This document shows, one piece after another, positions 41,564-50,786 of a DNA stretch of 64,000 bases. How positions within the stretch are numbered: the first letter of the stretch is position 1; every line of letters starts with the position of its first letter. The notes under the pieces are model-generated. The model made no database searches. It had not been told where the DNA came from and was given only the letters and a program-made list of their open reading frames with translations. Made by a program: the position numbers and the translations under genes. The stretch lies in NCBI GenBank assembly GCA_947087645.1, contig CAMUDN010000007.1, positions 1 to 64,000 of the forward strand, written 5' to 3'. Origin of the DNA: an uncultured Bulleidia sp. (lineage in GTDB: Bacteria > Bacillota_I > Bacilli_A > Erysipelotrichales > Erysipelotrichaceae).

Positions 41564-42769
41564 ATGATAGTGAAAACAGTTGATATTAAGGTTGAACAAG
41601 GTGTATTACGAGGTGAAATTCAAGGTAAACAAATGATTTTTAGAGGGATACCGTATGCGAAAGCACCAATTAATGAATTTCGTTTTAAGTCACCCCAAGC
41701 TTTAAGTCGCTGGATTGGTGTTCGTGAAGCTTTTGCATTTAAAGCTATTTGTCCGCAAATTACAACTAATAATGTACCTCAATCAGAAGATTGTTTATAC
41801 TTAAATATTTGGGCACCATCTGATTATCAAAAGAAAAAGTATCCGGTTGTTTTCTGGATTCATGGAGGTTCTTTTAGCAGTGGATATGGTCATGAAGCAT
41901 TATTTAATGGTAAAAATTATGTTAGTCGGGAAACAATTTTAGTAACAATTAATTATCGCCTTGGTATATTTGGTTTTTTAGCTACACCAGAAATGACACG
42001 AGCAGATTCTTTACATGCTGTTTCTAATTTAGGCTTATTAGATATGATTTATGCTTTACGTTGGGTTTATCGTAATATAGAAGCTTTTGGTGGTGATGCT
42101 GATAGAATTACTATTATGGGTCAAGAATATGCTGCTATAGCATGTCAAGCATTACTTGCTTCAGCATTGACACGGGGTATGATATATGCTGCTATTTTGC
42201 AATCAGGAGCTGGTATTAATGATGGTATAAAACGTAGTTTAACAAAGGATGAAGCTTATCAAAGAGGTAAAGACATAATGACTTTCTTAAATGTACATAA
42301 GATTGATGAATTAGGGTCAATACCTACGCAAAAGATACTATCGATATATGGTGAATTGTATAAAAAATATGGTCGAGATCTCTTTTTACCAGCCGTTGAT
42401 CATTTAATTATAGAAAAAAATTTAGAAGAATTATGGCAGAAACAAGAAGTCGCAAATGTTCCAATTATCATTGGTAAAATGACAGATGATCTTAAGCAAT
42501 CAGATTATCAAGGTATTCTTAATTTAATTCAAACAAGATCTCAGCAATCACCTATTTATATGTATCTTTTTAGTAAAAAATTAGCAGATAATGAATTATT
42601 ATTTACATTTGGTGCTTTGGAAAGAAGTGAAAAACAATGGTCTTTTCGTGATTATCGCTTAGAAGCAATGATTATGGATCAATGGACTAATTTTATTAAA
42701 AAAGGCAATCCGGGGAATGCCTGGAAAGCCTATCAGAAAGAAAATCCTTTTATACGTATAATTGTTTAG
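41564..42769 (+). CDS. Type-B carboxylesterase-like protein lacking the catalytic serine and histidine
   Basis: A 401-residue alpha/beta-hydrolase of the carboxylesterase B family: GIPYAKAP, SEDCLYLNIWAP, the oxyanion-hole VFWIHGGSF and YRLGIFGFL are well kept. The nucleophile elbow, normally GESAG or GQSAG after DRITIMG, reads GQEYA, so Ser is replaced by Glu. The usual HxxEL region reads ADNELLFTFGAL, so the catalytic His also seems lost. The protein is about 100 residues shorter than typical members. The frame is intact, which suggests a pseudoenzyme with a binding role. GTG 41561, ATG 41564 and GTG 41570 are all possible starts behind AGAGAGG. Confidence 0.85.
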   Translation: MIVKTVDIKVEQGVLRGEIQGKQMIFRGIPYAKAPINEFRFKSPQALSRWIGVREAFAFKAICPQITTNNVPQSEDCLYLNIWAPSDYQKKKYPVVFWIHGGSFSSGYGHEALFNGKNYVSRETILVTINYRLGIFGFLATPEMTRADSLHAVSNLGLLDMIYALRWVYRNIEAFGGDADRITIMGQEYAAIACQALLASALTRGMIYAAILQSGAGINDGIKRSLTKDEAYQRGKDIMTFLNVHKIDELGSIPTQKILSIYGELYKKYGRDLFLPAVDHLIIEKNLEELWQKQEVANVPIIIGKMTDDLKQSDYQGILNLIQTRSQQSPIYMYLFSKKLADNELLFTFGALERSEKQWSFRDYRLEAMIMDQWTNFIKKGNPGNAWKAYQKENPFIRIIV

Positions 42770-42776
42770 AAATTAT

Positions 42777-43427
42777 TTAGCGATGATGAATCAGGTATAA
42801 AGGAATACTTAAAATGATACAAGAACACCATATTGATAAATAACCATAGTGTATGGATAATAAGCCGCCAAAACCAGCACCTAGTGCGAAGACAAGGATA
42901 ATGCCGAAATAATAAGTGCTTATTTTTAATTTTTCAATCTTTTTTTCACGTATAAATGAAGAAAAGGCAGCTGTTCCTCCTTTCATGTTACCGATACACA
43001 TAGTACTTGCAAAAGGATTACCTCTTAAGCGTTGGAAAGACTGAACTTGTAATGCACAAGCAAATGATACAAGCATATTAGCAACAAAGTTGAGTTCTTT
43101 TGGGATGAAACCAACAATAAATAAAGCAATTATTTCTAAGAGTAAAATTTTACCTTTCCAATGAATACGATGAAAAAAACTTTTTTTATTTTGTAACTGT
43201 TCAGCAACAAAAATACCTGCCATAAAAGCTAACAATGGTAATAAGTAATTTAATACTTTATCAAGATGACCATTCATTAAATGTTGGCTCATCAGGACAA
43301 TATTACCTGTTTGAGCGTTTGCGAATACATGCCCCCTTGTATTATATGTATAGGCATCTTGTAATCCACCACTAAAAGCTAAAAAAGCAGAAAGACAAAA
43401 ATTTTCTAATTCTTCTTCACTTTTCAT
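42777..43427 (-). CDS. YoaK/DUF1275-family membrane protein
   Basis: A 216-residue protein with about six membrane helices. LAFSGGLQDAYTYNTRGHVFANAQTGNIVLMSQ is the family signature near the N-terminus, together with ALQVQSFQRLRGNPFASTMCIGNMKGG in the middle. DUF1275 proteins are integral membrane proteins, with a distant relation to anion transporters suspected. It lies downstream of the CobW genes on the same strand, but a terminator-like hairpin separates them. The 3' end nearly meets the convergent carboxylesterase gene. Confidence 0.85.
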   Translation of the reverse strand: MKSEEELENFCLSAFLAFSGGLQDAYTYNTRGHVFANAQTGNIVLMSQHLMNGHLDKVLNYLLPLLAFMAGIFVAEQLQNKKSFFHRIHWKGKILLLEIIALFIVGFIPKELNFVANMLVSFACALQVQSFQRLRGNPFASTMCIGNMKGGTAAFSSFIREKKIEKLKISTYYFGIILVFALGAGFGGLLSIHYGYLSIWCSCIILSIPLYLIHHR

Positions 43428-43451
43428 AACGGCTACTATTGTAGCACAAAA

Positions 43452-43480
43452 TAAAAAGTTAGTTAAAAAAACTAACTAAA
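43452..43480 (-). terminator. Terminator after the CobW-DUF1980 fusion gene
   Basis: AGTTAGTT and AACTAACT arms separated by A-rich sequence; on the minus strand a T run follows. It overlaps the stop codon region. Confidence 0.7.
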
Positions 43481-44410
43481 GTAAACATATTCATCAAGTG
43501 GAGCTTGGTAGAATTGAACTCGTGAAGCAGTTAAAAGTAATGTTTTACTACCATTATCTAAATCAAGAAGAGATAATTTACCTTCAACTTCTAACCAATC
43601 ATTTAATTGCATTTCATCAATACGAACACCAGTCACAGTTATACCACATAGATTAGTATCACGAGCACAACATACCATTGCTTGTCTACCTAAAATAAAT
43701 GATTGCTTATAACCAGGTAATTTTTGAGCAAACTTACCTCTTAAAATAATTGTTTTATGATTATAGTCATCTGGATGTTCCATGGCGTCCATATACCATA
43801 AACCATAATCTTGATCACTGATATCAAGAAACGAATCCTTTTTATCATATGGTAAAAGGCTTTCTTTTAGTCTAATTGCTTGACCAAATGCTCCTTCATA
43901 ATAAATACCACTGCGTTGATTAATGGCTTTAATATTAGATCTAAGAAATGAAGCACGGGTATTTTCATGACAACGATTAAAAATAACGGTATCAGCAAAA
44001 CGAATTTGTTCATACATGATTGAACGCATAGTATTCATGTACAATTCAAATGTTGTCGCATTAATTGTGGTAATAAGTTGAACAATTAGCCACATTTTAG
44101 GTAGGTTATTAATTAGAGGCTCAAGACTTTGCATACCATTGCATTCAATAAATATTTGTTGAGCTTGATAATCATTTTGTAGTTTTTGACTAAGTGAAGA
44201 TGTTAATTCATCATGTTTATTTAATTGAACAAGGTGAATACTATGTTGCTTGAGAAAAGATTGATCATATTCTTTTTCTCCTTGTTCAAAACTGATGAGT
44301 AATGTATTACTGATTTTTTGCATGAATGATTCATCTTTAAAAGTATCCATAATTAGACTGGTTTTACCTGAATCAAGAAAACCAGCAAAAATATACACTG
44401 GTATTTGCAT
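43472..44410 (-). CDS. CobW-like P-loop protein fused to a DUF1980 (YcgQ) C-terminal domain
   Basis: A 312-residue protein with two parts. Residues 1-170 contain a P-loop (FAGFLDSGKTSLIM) and the CobW-like FIECNGMQSLEPLI, but the GCICC metal motif is missing. Residues about 210-312 read TIILRGKFAQKLPGYKQSFI then GRQAMVCCARDTNLCGITV, with NDWLEVEGKL next. That is the C-terminal domain of YcgQ/TIGR03943 proteins, with its conserved cysteine pair. These families cluster with zinc-responsive permeases. Its ATG overlaps the upstream CobW stop by one base. A metal-delivery partner role is inferred. Confidence 0.78.
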   Translation of the reverse strand: MQIPVYIFAGFLDSGKTSLIMDTFKDESFMQKISNTLLISFEQGEKEYDQSFLKQHSIHLVQLNKHDELTSSLSQKLQNDYQAQQIFIECNGMQSLEPLINNLPKMWLIVQLITTINATTFELYMNTMRSIMYEQIRFADTVIFNRCHENTRASFLRSNIKAINQRSGIYYEGAFGQAIRLKESLLPYDKKDSFLDISDQDYGLWYMDAMEHPDDYNHKTIILRGKFAQKLPGYKQSFILGRQAMVCCARDTNLCGITVTGVRIDEMQLNDWLEVEGKLSLLDLDNGSKTLLLTASRVQFYQAPLDEYVYFS

Positions 44411-45381
44411 TAATTGACTCCAAAAATATTCTTCATTTTGGCACTATCAATATTTGTACCAATAACAGTTATTAATCCAGTGTAAGATGCTTTACCTTTA
44501 CGAACATCTATACTACCTGGAACATAATCAAAGAAAAACCAATTTTCTTGTTGATCTTGTACAATACCTTTAGCACGAATAACATTCTCTGGTAATTGTT
44601 CTAAAGCATGTTCTAATTCTTCAGGTGAATATTTTCGCCCTGTTTCTAAACCAATGGATTGAAATACTTCATCAGCATCACAATGATGATGGGTTTCTGT
44701 ATGTTCATGACAATGATCATCATGACAGTGACAACAACAATTATCACTTATTTCTGCTTTGGCTATTTCTTGTTGAATAATATTGGTTAATGAATGAGAA
44801 CTGATCATGGTATTATATATTGTTTCAGCACTAATATTTTCCCAGTTTGTAGTAATAATATGAGCATGTTTATTTATCTTTTTCAACATTTTCAATACAG
44901 CATCTAATTTTTCTTGATTAATATCTTGCGTGCGTGAAAGAATGATACAATTAGCATTTTGAATTTGATCATTGAAAAATTCACCAAAGTTACGCTGATA
45001 AGTTAAAGCTCGATTAGCATCAACAACGGTACTTTGAACTTGTATAGTAAGCTTTTCAATGCTTTTGATGATGTTTAAAATGTCAGATAATTTACCAACA
45101 CCAGAAGGCTCAATAAGAATGATATCAGGTTGATAAGTATCAATTACTTGTTTGAGTGCTTTTTTAAAGTCACCTTTTAATGTACAGCATATACAGCCAC
45201 TATTAATCTCATTAATAATGACACCACTTTCTTTAAGAAATGAACCATCAATACCAATTTCACCAAATTCATTTTCTACTAAAACAATTTTTTTATTTTG
45301 ATAAACAGAAGGTAATAATTTTTTAATCAGAGTTGTTTTTCCCGCTCCTAAAAAGCCGGAAATGATATCTATTTTAGGCAT
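44410..45381 (-). CDS. CobW/Zng1-type GTPase metallochaperone
   Basis: The 323-residue G3E GTPase starts at ATG 45381 with AAAGGAC upstream; a start 12 codons earlier is less likely. It has Walker A FLGAGKTTLIKK, the metal-binding INSGCICCTLKGD, IILIEPSGVGKLSDI for Walker B/switch, and a histidine/cysteine-rich insertion (residues about 208-232: CCCHCHDDHCHEH). A C-terminal CobW_C domain follows (VIRAKGIVQDQQENWFFFDYVPG). It most likely hands zinc to client enzymes under zinc limitation. It is the first gene of a two-gene unit with the fusion protein. Confidence 0.92.
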   Translation of the reverse strand: MPKIDIISGFLGAGKTTLIKKLLPSVYQNKKIVLVENEFGEIGIDGSFLKESGVIINEINSGCICCTLKGDFKKALKQVIDTYQPDIILIEPSGVGKLSDILNIIKSIEKLTIQVQSTVVDANRALTYQRNFGEFFNDQIQNANCIILSRTQDINQEKLDAVLKMLKKINKHAHIITTNWENISAETIYNTMISSHSLTNIIQQEIAKAEISDNCCCHCHDDHCHEHTETHHHCDADEVFQSIGLETGRKYSPEELEHALEQLPENVIRAKGIVQDQQENWFFFDYVPGSIDVRKGKASYTGLITVIGTNIDSAKMKNIFGVN

Positions 45382-45811
45382 ATAATTAAAGTCCTTTCTT
45401 TGTTGATTATAAAGCAAAATAGTTGTAAAAAAAAGTTTATCTCTTAGAAGAAATTATTTGTGGATAATACATTTTTAATAAGTGTTTAAACATGATTTAA
45501 AAATAACTTTTAAATACATAGAACGAAGATATACGTATTTTCAGAAGATTATTGTAGCATGTAATGTGTTATTGATGAGAGTAGATGGTAGGTCAAAAGA
45601 TGTTAAATGGCTAAAGAAGCTATGAAAGATAATAGAATATTAAAAATGTTGAGCTATGTAAAATGAGCTAAAAATCAGTGAAAAAATTAAAAATAGCCTA
45701 CTTTTTAATAAAGACAGGCTATTTTCATCTTTTAGAGCAATTGAAAATATTCTTTAAGCTAAGTAAACAATAAAAATATAGTATTTATAGTAGCTTATGA
45801 ATAAAATATAA
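45382..45811. other. Gene-free stretch before tRNA-Leu
   Basis: No intact coding sequence. A hairpin AAAATAGCCT/AGGCTATTTT (45690-45725) could terminate the minus-strand tRNA-Leu transcript. Short broken frames near 45570-45665 may be decayed coding sequence. Confidence 0.4.
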
Positions 45812-45892
45812 TGCACCGAACAAGACTTGAACTTGCACGAGTTTCCTCATACGCCCCTCAAGCGTACGTGTCTACCATTCCACCACCGGTGC
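45812..45892 (-). tRNA. tRNA-Leu (anticodon GAG)
   Basis: On the minus strand GCACCGG pairs with TCGGTGC at the acceptor. The anticodon arm is TACGC-TTGAGGG-GCGTA, giving GAG. A long variable arm (TGAGGAAACTCG) marks a class II tRNA, and the T-arm contains GTTCAAGTC. CCA is not encoded, unlike in the tRNA-Arg gene. Confidence 0.93.
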
Positions 45893-46013
45893 ATATAGAG
45901 TATTATAGCATAAAAATGATTTTTCAAATGTAAAAATTCGTTATATACTTGTATCTGATATAAATTGCAACTAAAATAAATAGGCTTTTATAAATAAAGA
46001 AATGGAGAAGGTA

Positions 46014-47849
46014 ATGGATTATAAAAAAATTATTAACATTGCAGTAATTGCGCACGTTGATGCCGGTAAATCAACATTGGTTGATGCCTTTCTACATCAA
46101 AGCCATGTTTTCCGTGATAATGAAGAAGTAGCTGATTTAGTCATGGATTCAAATGACTTAGAGCGGGAAAGAGGAATTACCATCTATTCTAAAAATTGTT
46201 CAGTTAACTACAAAGATTATAAAATAAATATTGTAGATACACCTGGACATGCTGATTTTTCTTCTGAAGTAGAACGGATTATAAAAACGGTTGATACAGT
46301 TATTTTATTGGTTGATTCTGCAGAAGGGCCAATGCCTCAAACACGTTTTGTTTTACAAAAAAGTTTAGAATGTGGTTTAAAACCTATTTTATTGATTAAT
46401 AAATTGGATAAAGCAGAAGCTCGAGTTGATGAAGTTATCGATGAAGTATATAGTCTTTTCTTAGAATTAGATGCTACGGATGAACAATTAGATTTTCCTA
46501 TTTTATATGGTATTGCTCGGGAAGGTATTGTGCGTTATGAAAAAGAAGATACAAATATGGATATTATTCCTCTTTTTGAAACAATCATTCATCATACACA
46601 AGCCTATCCTAATTTGATGACAGAAGCAGTTCAAATGCAAGTTTCAGCTTTAGCATATGATGATTATATTGGCCGTTTAGGTATTGGTCGTGTATATAAA
46701 GGAACTTTAAAAGCTAATACTGCTGTTACAATTGCTAATGCAAATGGACGTGTTAAAAATGGTAAGACCAATCAAATATTTGTTTATAAAGGATTAAAAA
46801 GATCATCTGAACAAGAGATACAATGTGGTGAAATTTGTTTAGTTTCAGGTATTCCAGATATTAATATTGGGGATACAATTTGTCCTTTAAATCAACCAGA
46901 TCCAATGCCAGAATTAAAAATTGAAGATCCTACATTAGCAATGAATTTTATGGTTAATGATTCACCTTTTGCCGGTCAAGAAGGAAAGTTTGTAACTTCA
47001 CGTAATATTCGGGAAAGATTGGAAAAGGAAACAGAAGTAAATGTTGGTTTAAGAGTCGAAGATACAGATTCAACTGATACATTTAGAGTATCTGGTCGAG
47101 GTGAATTACACTTAACTATTTTATTAGAACAAATGCGGCGAGAAGGGTATGAAATAGCTGTTTCAAGACCAGAAGTAATTTTAAAGAAAGAGAATGGTCA
47201 TACTTTAGAACCAATTGAAGAAGTCGTAATTGATTTACCAAGTGAATATTCAGGAGCAGTTATTTCAGCTTTAAACTTACGTAAAGGTATTATGCATAAT
47301 ATGGAAGATGTTGGTACATATACACGAATCACTTATTCAGTACCAACACGTGGTTTAATTGGTTTCCGTTCGGACTTTATCAATTTAACTCATGGTGAAG
47401 GAACTTTAGTGCAACGTTTATCTGGTTATGAACCATATAAAGGAGAAATACCACAAAGAGAAAATGGGGCTTTGATATCTACAGATACTGGTTCAGCTAT
47501 GACTTATGCTTTATGGAATATTCAAGAAAGAGGACAGTTATTTATTGGTGCTCAAACACCGGTATATGAAGGTATGATTATTGGTGTTTCAGCAAAGAAT
47601 ATGGATATGGGAGTTAATCCTTTAAAAAATAAAAAAATGACGGCTGTACGTTCCACTGGTAATGATGAAGCAATGAAATTAGTACCTCCAAAACAATTGA
47701 CATTAGAAAGAGCAATTGAATTTATTAATGATGATGAATTAGTGGAAATAACACCATTATCTATACGTATTCGGAAAAAGTGGCTAACCGAAATCGATCG
47801 TCGTCGGCATGCACGTGATATAGGACGGATTGAAAAAGAAAATAATTAG
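46014..47849 (+). CDS. typA: Ribosome-associated GTPase BipA/TypA
   Basis: A 611-residue translational GTPase. The G domain has AVIAHVDAGKSTLVDAFL (G1), RERGITI (G2), VDTPGHADF (G3) and LLINKLDKAEA (G4). EF-G-like domains follow and then the BipA-specific C-terminus (PTRGLIGFRSDFINLTHGEG). ATG 46014 is preceded by GGAGAAGG and gives the standard length, so an in-frame ATG 12 bp earlier is not used. BipA assists ribosome assembly and stress adaptation. Confidence 0.97.
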   Translation: MDYKKIINIAVIAHVDAGKSTLVDAFLHQSHVFRDNEEVADLVMDSNDLERERGITIYSKNCSVNYKDYKINIVDTPGHADFSSEVERIIKTVDTVILLVDSAEGPMPQTRFVLQKSLECGLKPILLINKLDKAEARVDEVIDEVYSLFLELDATDEQLDFPILYGIAREGIVRYEKEDTNMDIIPLFETIIHHTQAYPNLMTEAVQMQVSALAYDDYIGRLGIGRVYKGTLKANTAVTIANANGRVKNGKTNQIFVYKGLKRSSEQEIQCGEICLVSGIPDINIGDTICPLNQPDPMPELKIEDPTLAMNFMVNDSPFAGQEGKFVTSRNIRERLEKETEVNVGLRVEDTDSTDTFRVSGRGELHLTILLEQMRREGYEIAVSRPEVILKKENGHTLEPIEEVVIDLPSEYSGAVISALNLRKGIMHNMEDVGTYTRITYSVPTRGLIGFRSDFINLTHGEGTLVQRLSGYEPYKGEIPQRENGALISTDTGSAMTYALWNIQERGQLFIGAQTPVYEGMIIGVSAKNMDMGVNPLKNKKMTAVRSTGNDEAMKLVPPKQLTLERAIEFINDDELVEITPLSIRIRKKWLTEIDRRRHARDIGRIEKENN

Positions 47850-47873
47850 TCTTCCATAAAGGAAGGCTTTTTT
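47848..47873 (+). terminator. Terminator after typA
   Basis: AGTCTTCC-ATAAA-GGAAGGCT followed by a T run; the stem begins in the stop codon. Confidence 0.88.
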
Positions 47874-47922
47874 ATAAAAGAATATAAAAGTGATAATATT
47901 AAAAAGAAAAAGGAGGATTAAT

Positions 47923-49143
47923 ATGGATGCTTTAGAACGATTCATAAAATATATCAGTATTCCCAGTACTTCTGATCCTAATAATGAAAAAGTAACACCA
48001 TCTAGTAAAGAACAATGGAATGTTGCTAACTGTTTGATAGATGATTTAAAAGAAATTGGTTTAAATAAAATACGTTTAGATGAACATGGTTATGTCTATG
48101 CTGAATTAGAGTCTAATATAGATAAAGTTGTACCAACAATCGGTTTTATTGCTCACATGGATACAGCACCTGATTTTAATGGTCAAAATATCCATCCACA
48201 AATTATTAAAAATTATCAAGGTCAAGATATTATTTTACATAGTGGTTGTACTTTAAGCCCACGTGAATTTCCTGCTTTAGCAAAAAAAATAGGTAAAACA
48301 ATTGTTACAACAGATGGTACATCACTATTAGGAGCAGATGATAAAGCTGGGGTAACAGCAATTATTGAAGCAATGAAAAGGCTCAAAGAACAACCAAATA
48401 TCCCTCATGGTAAAATTTGTATTGCTTTTACACCGGATGAAGAAATTGGTAATGGTGCTAAGTATTTTGATGTTGCAAATTTTGGTGCTGATTTTGCATA
48501 TACTGTTGATGGTAGTGAAATTGAACAATTAGAAGATGAAAATTTTAATGCAGCAAGTGCTACAGTTGTGATTAATGGTGTATCAATTCATCCTGGTTCA
48601 GCTAAAAACAGAATGATTAATGCTGCTAAACAGGCAACTATATATCAAACAATGATTCCTGATCATTTAAGCCCTGAGTATACTGAAAAAAGAGAAGGTT
48701 TTATTCATCTATTATCGATTAAAGCAAATGCTAATAAAGCGACTTTAGAATATATTTTACGTGATCATGATGAAAAACGTTTACAAGCTCAAAAAGACTT
48801 ATTAAAGCAAGCAGCACTAATGATTAATCAACAAGTAGGTAAAAATATCGTTCAAGTAACTATCAAAGATACTTATCAGAATATGAAAATAGTTTTAGAT
48901 AAGCATCCGGAAGTTATTTCCTTAGCTACTAAAGCAATGGCTAATTTAGGTATTGAAGTTGTGCGTGAACCAATTCGGGGCGGAACAGATGGGGCAACTT
49001 TATCATTTAAAGGTTTACCTTGCCCTAATATTGGCACAGGTGGTGCTAATTTTCATGGTCCATATGAGTATTTAGTTTTAGAAGAATTATATCAATCTAT
49101 TGAGTTAATTTGTCAGATTGCTAAAGAAGGAGGTAAATTATGA
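47923..49143 (+). CDS. pepT: Tripeptide aminopeptidase (peptidase T)
   Basis: A 406-residue M20B metallopeptidase. IGFIAHMDTAPDFNG carries the first zinc ligand, LLGADDKAGVTAI the bridging Asp, IAFTPDEEIGNGA the catalytic and binding Glu pair, TVDGSEIEQLEDENFNAA a PepT-specific segment, and GGTDGATLSFKGLPCPNIGTGG with NFHGPYE the last ligand. AAGGAGG precedes ATG 47923, excluding an upstream in-frame start. It releases N-terminal residues from tripeptides in the cytosol. It overlaps the next gene by 4 bp. Confidence 0.96.
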   Translation: MDALERFIKYISIPSTSDPNNEKVTPSSKEQWNVANCLIDDLKEIGLNKIRLDEHGYVYAELESNIDKVVPTIGFIAHMDTAPDFNGQNIHPQIIKNYQGQDIILHSGCTLSPREFPALAKKIGKTIVTTDGTSLLGADDKAGVTAIIEAMKRLKEQPNIPHGKICIAFTPDEEIGNGAKYFDVANFGADFAYTVDGSEIEQLEDENFNAASATVVINGVSIHPGSAKNRMINAAKQATIYQTMIPDHLSPEYTEKREGFIHLLSIKANANKATLEYILRDHDEKRLQAQKDLLKQAALMINQQVGKNIVQVTIKDTYQNMKIVLDKHPEVISLATKAMANLGIEVVREPIRGGTDGATLSFKGLPCPNIGTGGANFHGPYEYLVLEELYQSIELICQIAKEGGKL

Positions 49144-50072
49144 TTAGTACCTGTACTTTTAATCCGTCATTAGATTATTATTTAGAATTTGAAAAAGAGA
49201 TTGTTATTGGTAAAATAAATCGTTCTAATCTTGAATATTATGAAGCAGGTGGTAAAGGTATTAATGTATCTATTGTTTTAAACAATTTAAATATTCCTTC
49301 CCGAGCTTTTGGCTTTTTAGGTGGTTTTACAAAAGATTTTTATATTTCTTTATTAGAAAAATATGAATATATAAGACCATCTTTTACATATATTGACGGT
49401 TTAACACGTATTAATGTTAAAGCACATGCGCCAACGCATACAGATTATAATGCAGCTGGTCCTTATATTACATATGATGATATGCGTTCTTTATGTGAGA
49501 AAGTGACAAGCCTTTATGAAGGTGATTGTTTTGTTTTAGCTGGTAGTACACCTAAATATTTAGAACAATATATTGTGGAAATGTTAGCAACCCTAAGTGA
49601 AGATAAAGTAAATGTTGTTTTAGATGATATTGACTTAAAAATTTTAGCAAAGATATTAGTATTAAAGCCTTTTCTTATTAAGCTAAATAAAGAGCAGTAT
49701 GAACAAGAAGTGGATCATAAAGTTGATCGTAGTGAATTATTAAATTATGGTTATGAGTTGACTAAAAAAGGTGCTAAACATGTTATTATTTTGGAAAGTT
49801 CACAAATGGCTTTATATTTTAATCAAGAATCATGCTATGAAGCTCCTCTTGCAACAAATAACCAACAAGTTAATACAGTAGGTGTTGGTGATTCGATAGT
49901 AGCTGGCTTTTTAATGAATTATCAACGTTCATTTAATGGTATTGAATCTTTTCGCTTTGCAGCTGTTTGTGGTTATGCAACAGCATATTCTAAAGGTTTA
50001 GCAACGATGGAAAGAATTAATCATCAGTATGAAAAAATAAAAGTTAAAGAAGTTGGATATGTAAAAAAATAA
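49140..50072 (+). CDS. PfkB-family sugar kinase, 1-phosphofructokinase-like
   Basis: A 310-residue ribokinase-fold enzyme. TFNPSLDYYLEF and YYEAGGKGINVSIVLNNL match the FruK/LacC start, and FVLAGSTPK the middle; the C-terminal ATP/anion-hole motif is VNTVGVGDSIVAGFL with the catalytic Asp. FruK (fructose 1-phosphate) or LacC (tagatose 6-phosphate) are the best candidates. No PTS fructose gene or fruR is adjacent, so the substrate is open. The start overlaps the pepT stop (ATGA), giving a two-gene unit. Confidence 0.88.
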   Translation: MISTCTFNPSLDYYLEFEKEIVIGKINRSNLEYYEAGGKGINVSIVLNNLNIPSRAFGFLGGFTKDFYISLLEKYEYIRPSFTYIDGLTRINVKAHAPTHTDYNAAGPYITYDDMRSLCEKVTSLYEGDCFVLAGSTPKYLEQYIVEMLATLSEDKVNVVLDDIDLKILAKILVLKPFLIKLNKEQYEQEVDHKVDRSELLNYGYELTKKGAKHVIILESSQMALYFNQESCYEAPLATNNQQVNTVGVGDSIVAGFLMNYQRSFNGIESFRFAAVCGYATAYSKGLATMERINHQYEKIKVKEVGYVKK

Positions 50073-50165
50073 TTTTTTGATAATACCACATTTATTATTT
50101 ATCATCTTTTATAAGCAAAATATTCAATAGGGTGGGAACGATTAAAATTAGATAAAGGAGTCTAT

Positions 50166-50744
50166 ATGAAAAGAATAAAATATTTATTACTATCTTTGAT
50201 ATTACTGAGTGCATGTCATAAAGTAGTTAACAAGCCTGAAAATAAATTAACAATTGATTATAATTTAAAACTTGATAGTAAAAAAGCAGATATGCATGGT
50301 TATCAATATATACGTAATGAAGTAGCTGATTTTAGAGAAATAAGTTCCCAAGAAGCACTACGTCTTATCAATGAAAAAGGCAGTGGATTTATTTATTTTG
50401 GTTATAAACATTGTCCTTTTTGTATCCGGGCTATACCTGAGTTAAATGAAGCAATGAAAAAAACTGGTGTAATGGTTTATTATGTTGATACAGAAAAAAT
50501 GAAAGAATTGGAAATGAATCAATTATTAGCTAAATTTATACCTTTATTAAAGACAAAAGGTGATCATAATGATGGTTTTTATGTACCATTAGTTGTGGCA
50601 ATTAAAAAAGGTGAACCCGTAGATGAACATACAGCTTTAGTAGATGATTTTGATTTAGTTGATGAAAGTTCACAATTAAATGATGAACAAAAGAAGAAAT
50701 TACAAGAAATATACATTAATATATTCAAGAAACTAGTAAAATGA
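50166..50744 (+). CDS. Thioredoxin-like lipoprotein, paralogue of the 4050 gene
   Basis: A 192-residue precursor: a signal peptide with lipobox LLSAC (Cys at about 17), then a thioredoxin-like domain whose active site is YFGYKHCPFCIRAIPELNEA. YVPLVVAIKKGEP is the cis-proline strand. Size and layout match the lipoprotein upstream of secG, with CPFC in place of CKWC. It is likely a membrane-tethered thiol oxidoreductase of the bacteriocin-transport-accessory type. AAAGGAG precedes the start. It is probably a single gene. Confidence 0.78.
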   Translation: MKRIKYLLLSLILLSACHKVVNKPENKLTIDYNLKLDSKKADMHGYQYIRNEVADFREISSQEALRLINEKGSGFIYFGYKHCPFCIRAIPELNEAMKKTGVMVYYVDTEKMKELEMNQLLAKFIPLLKTKGDHNDGFYVPLVVAIKKGEPVDEHTALVDDFDLVDESSQLNDEQKKKLQEIYINIFKKLVK

Positions 50745-50786
50745 TAATTAGTAGGATAATATTTATCATATCTAATAAGGAGTTAT

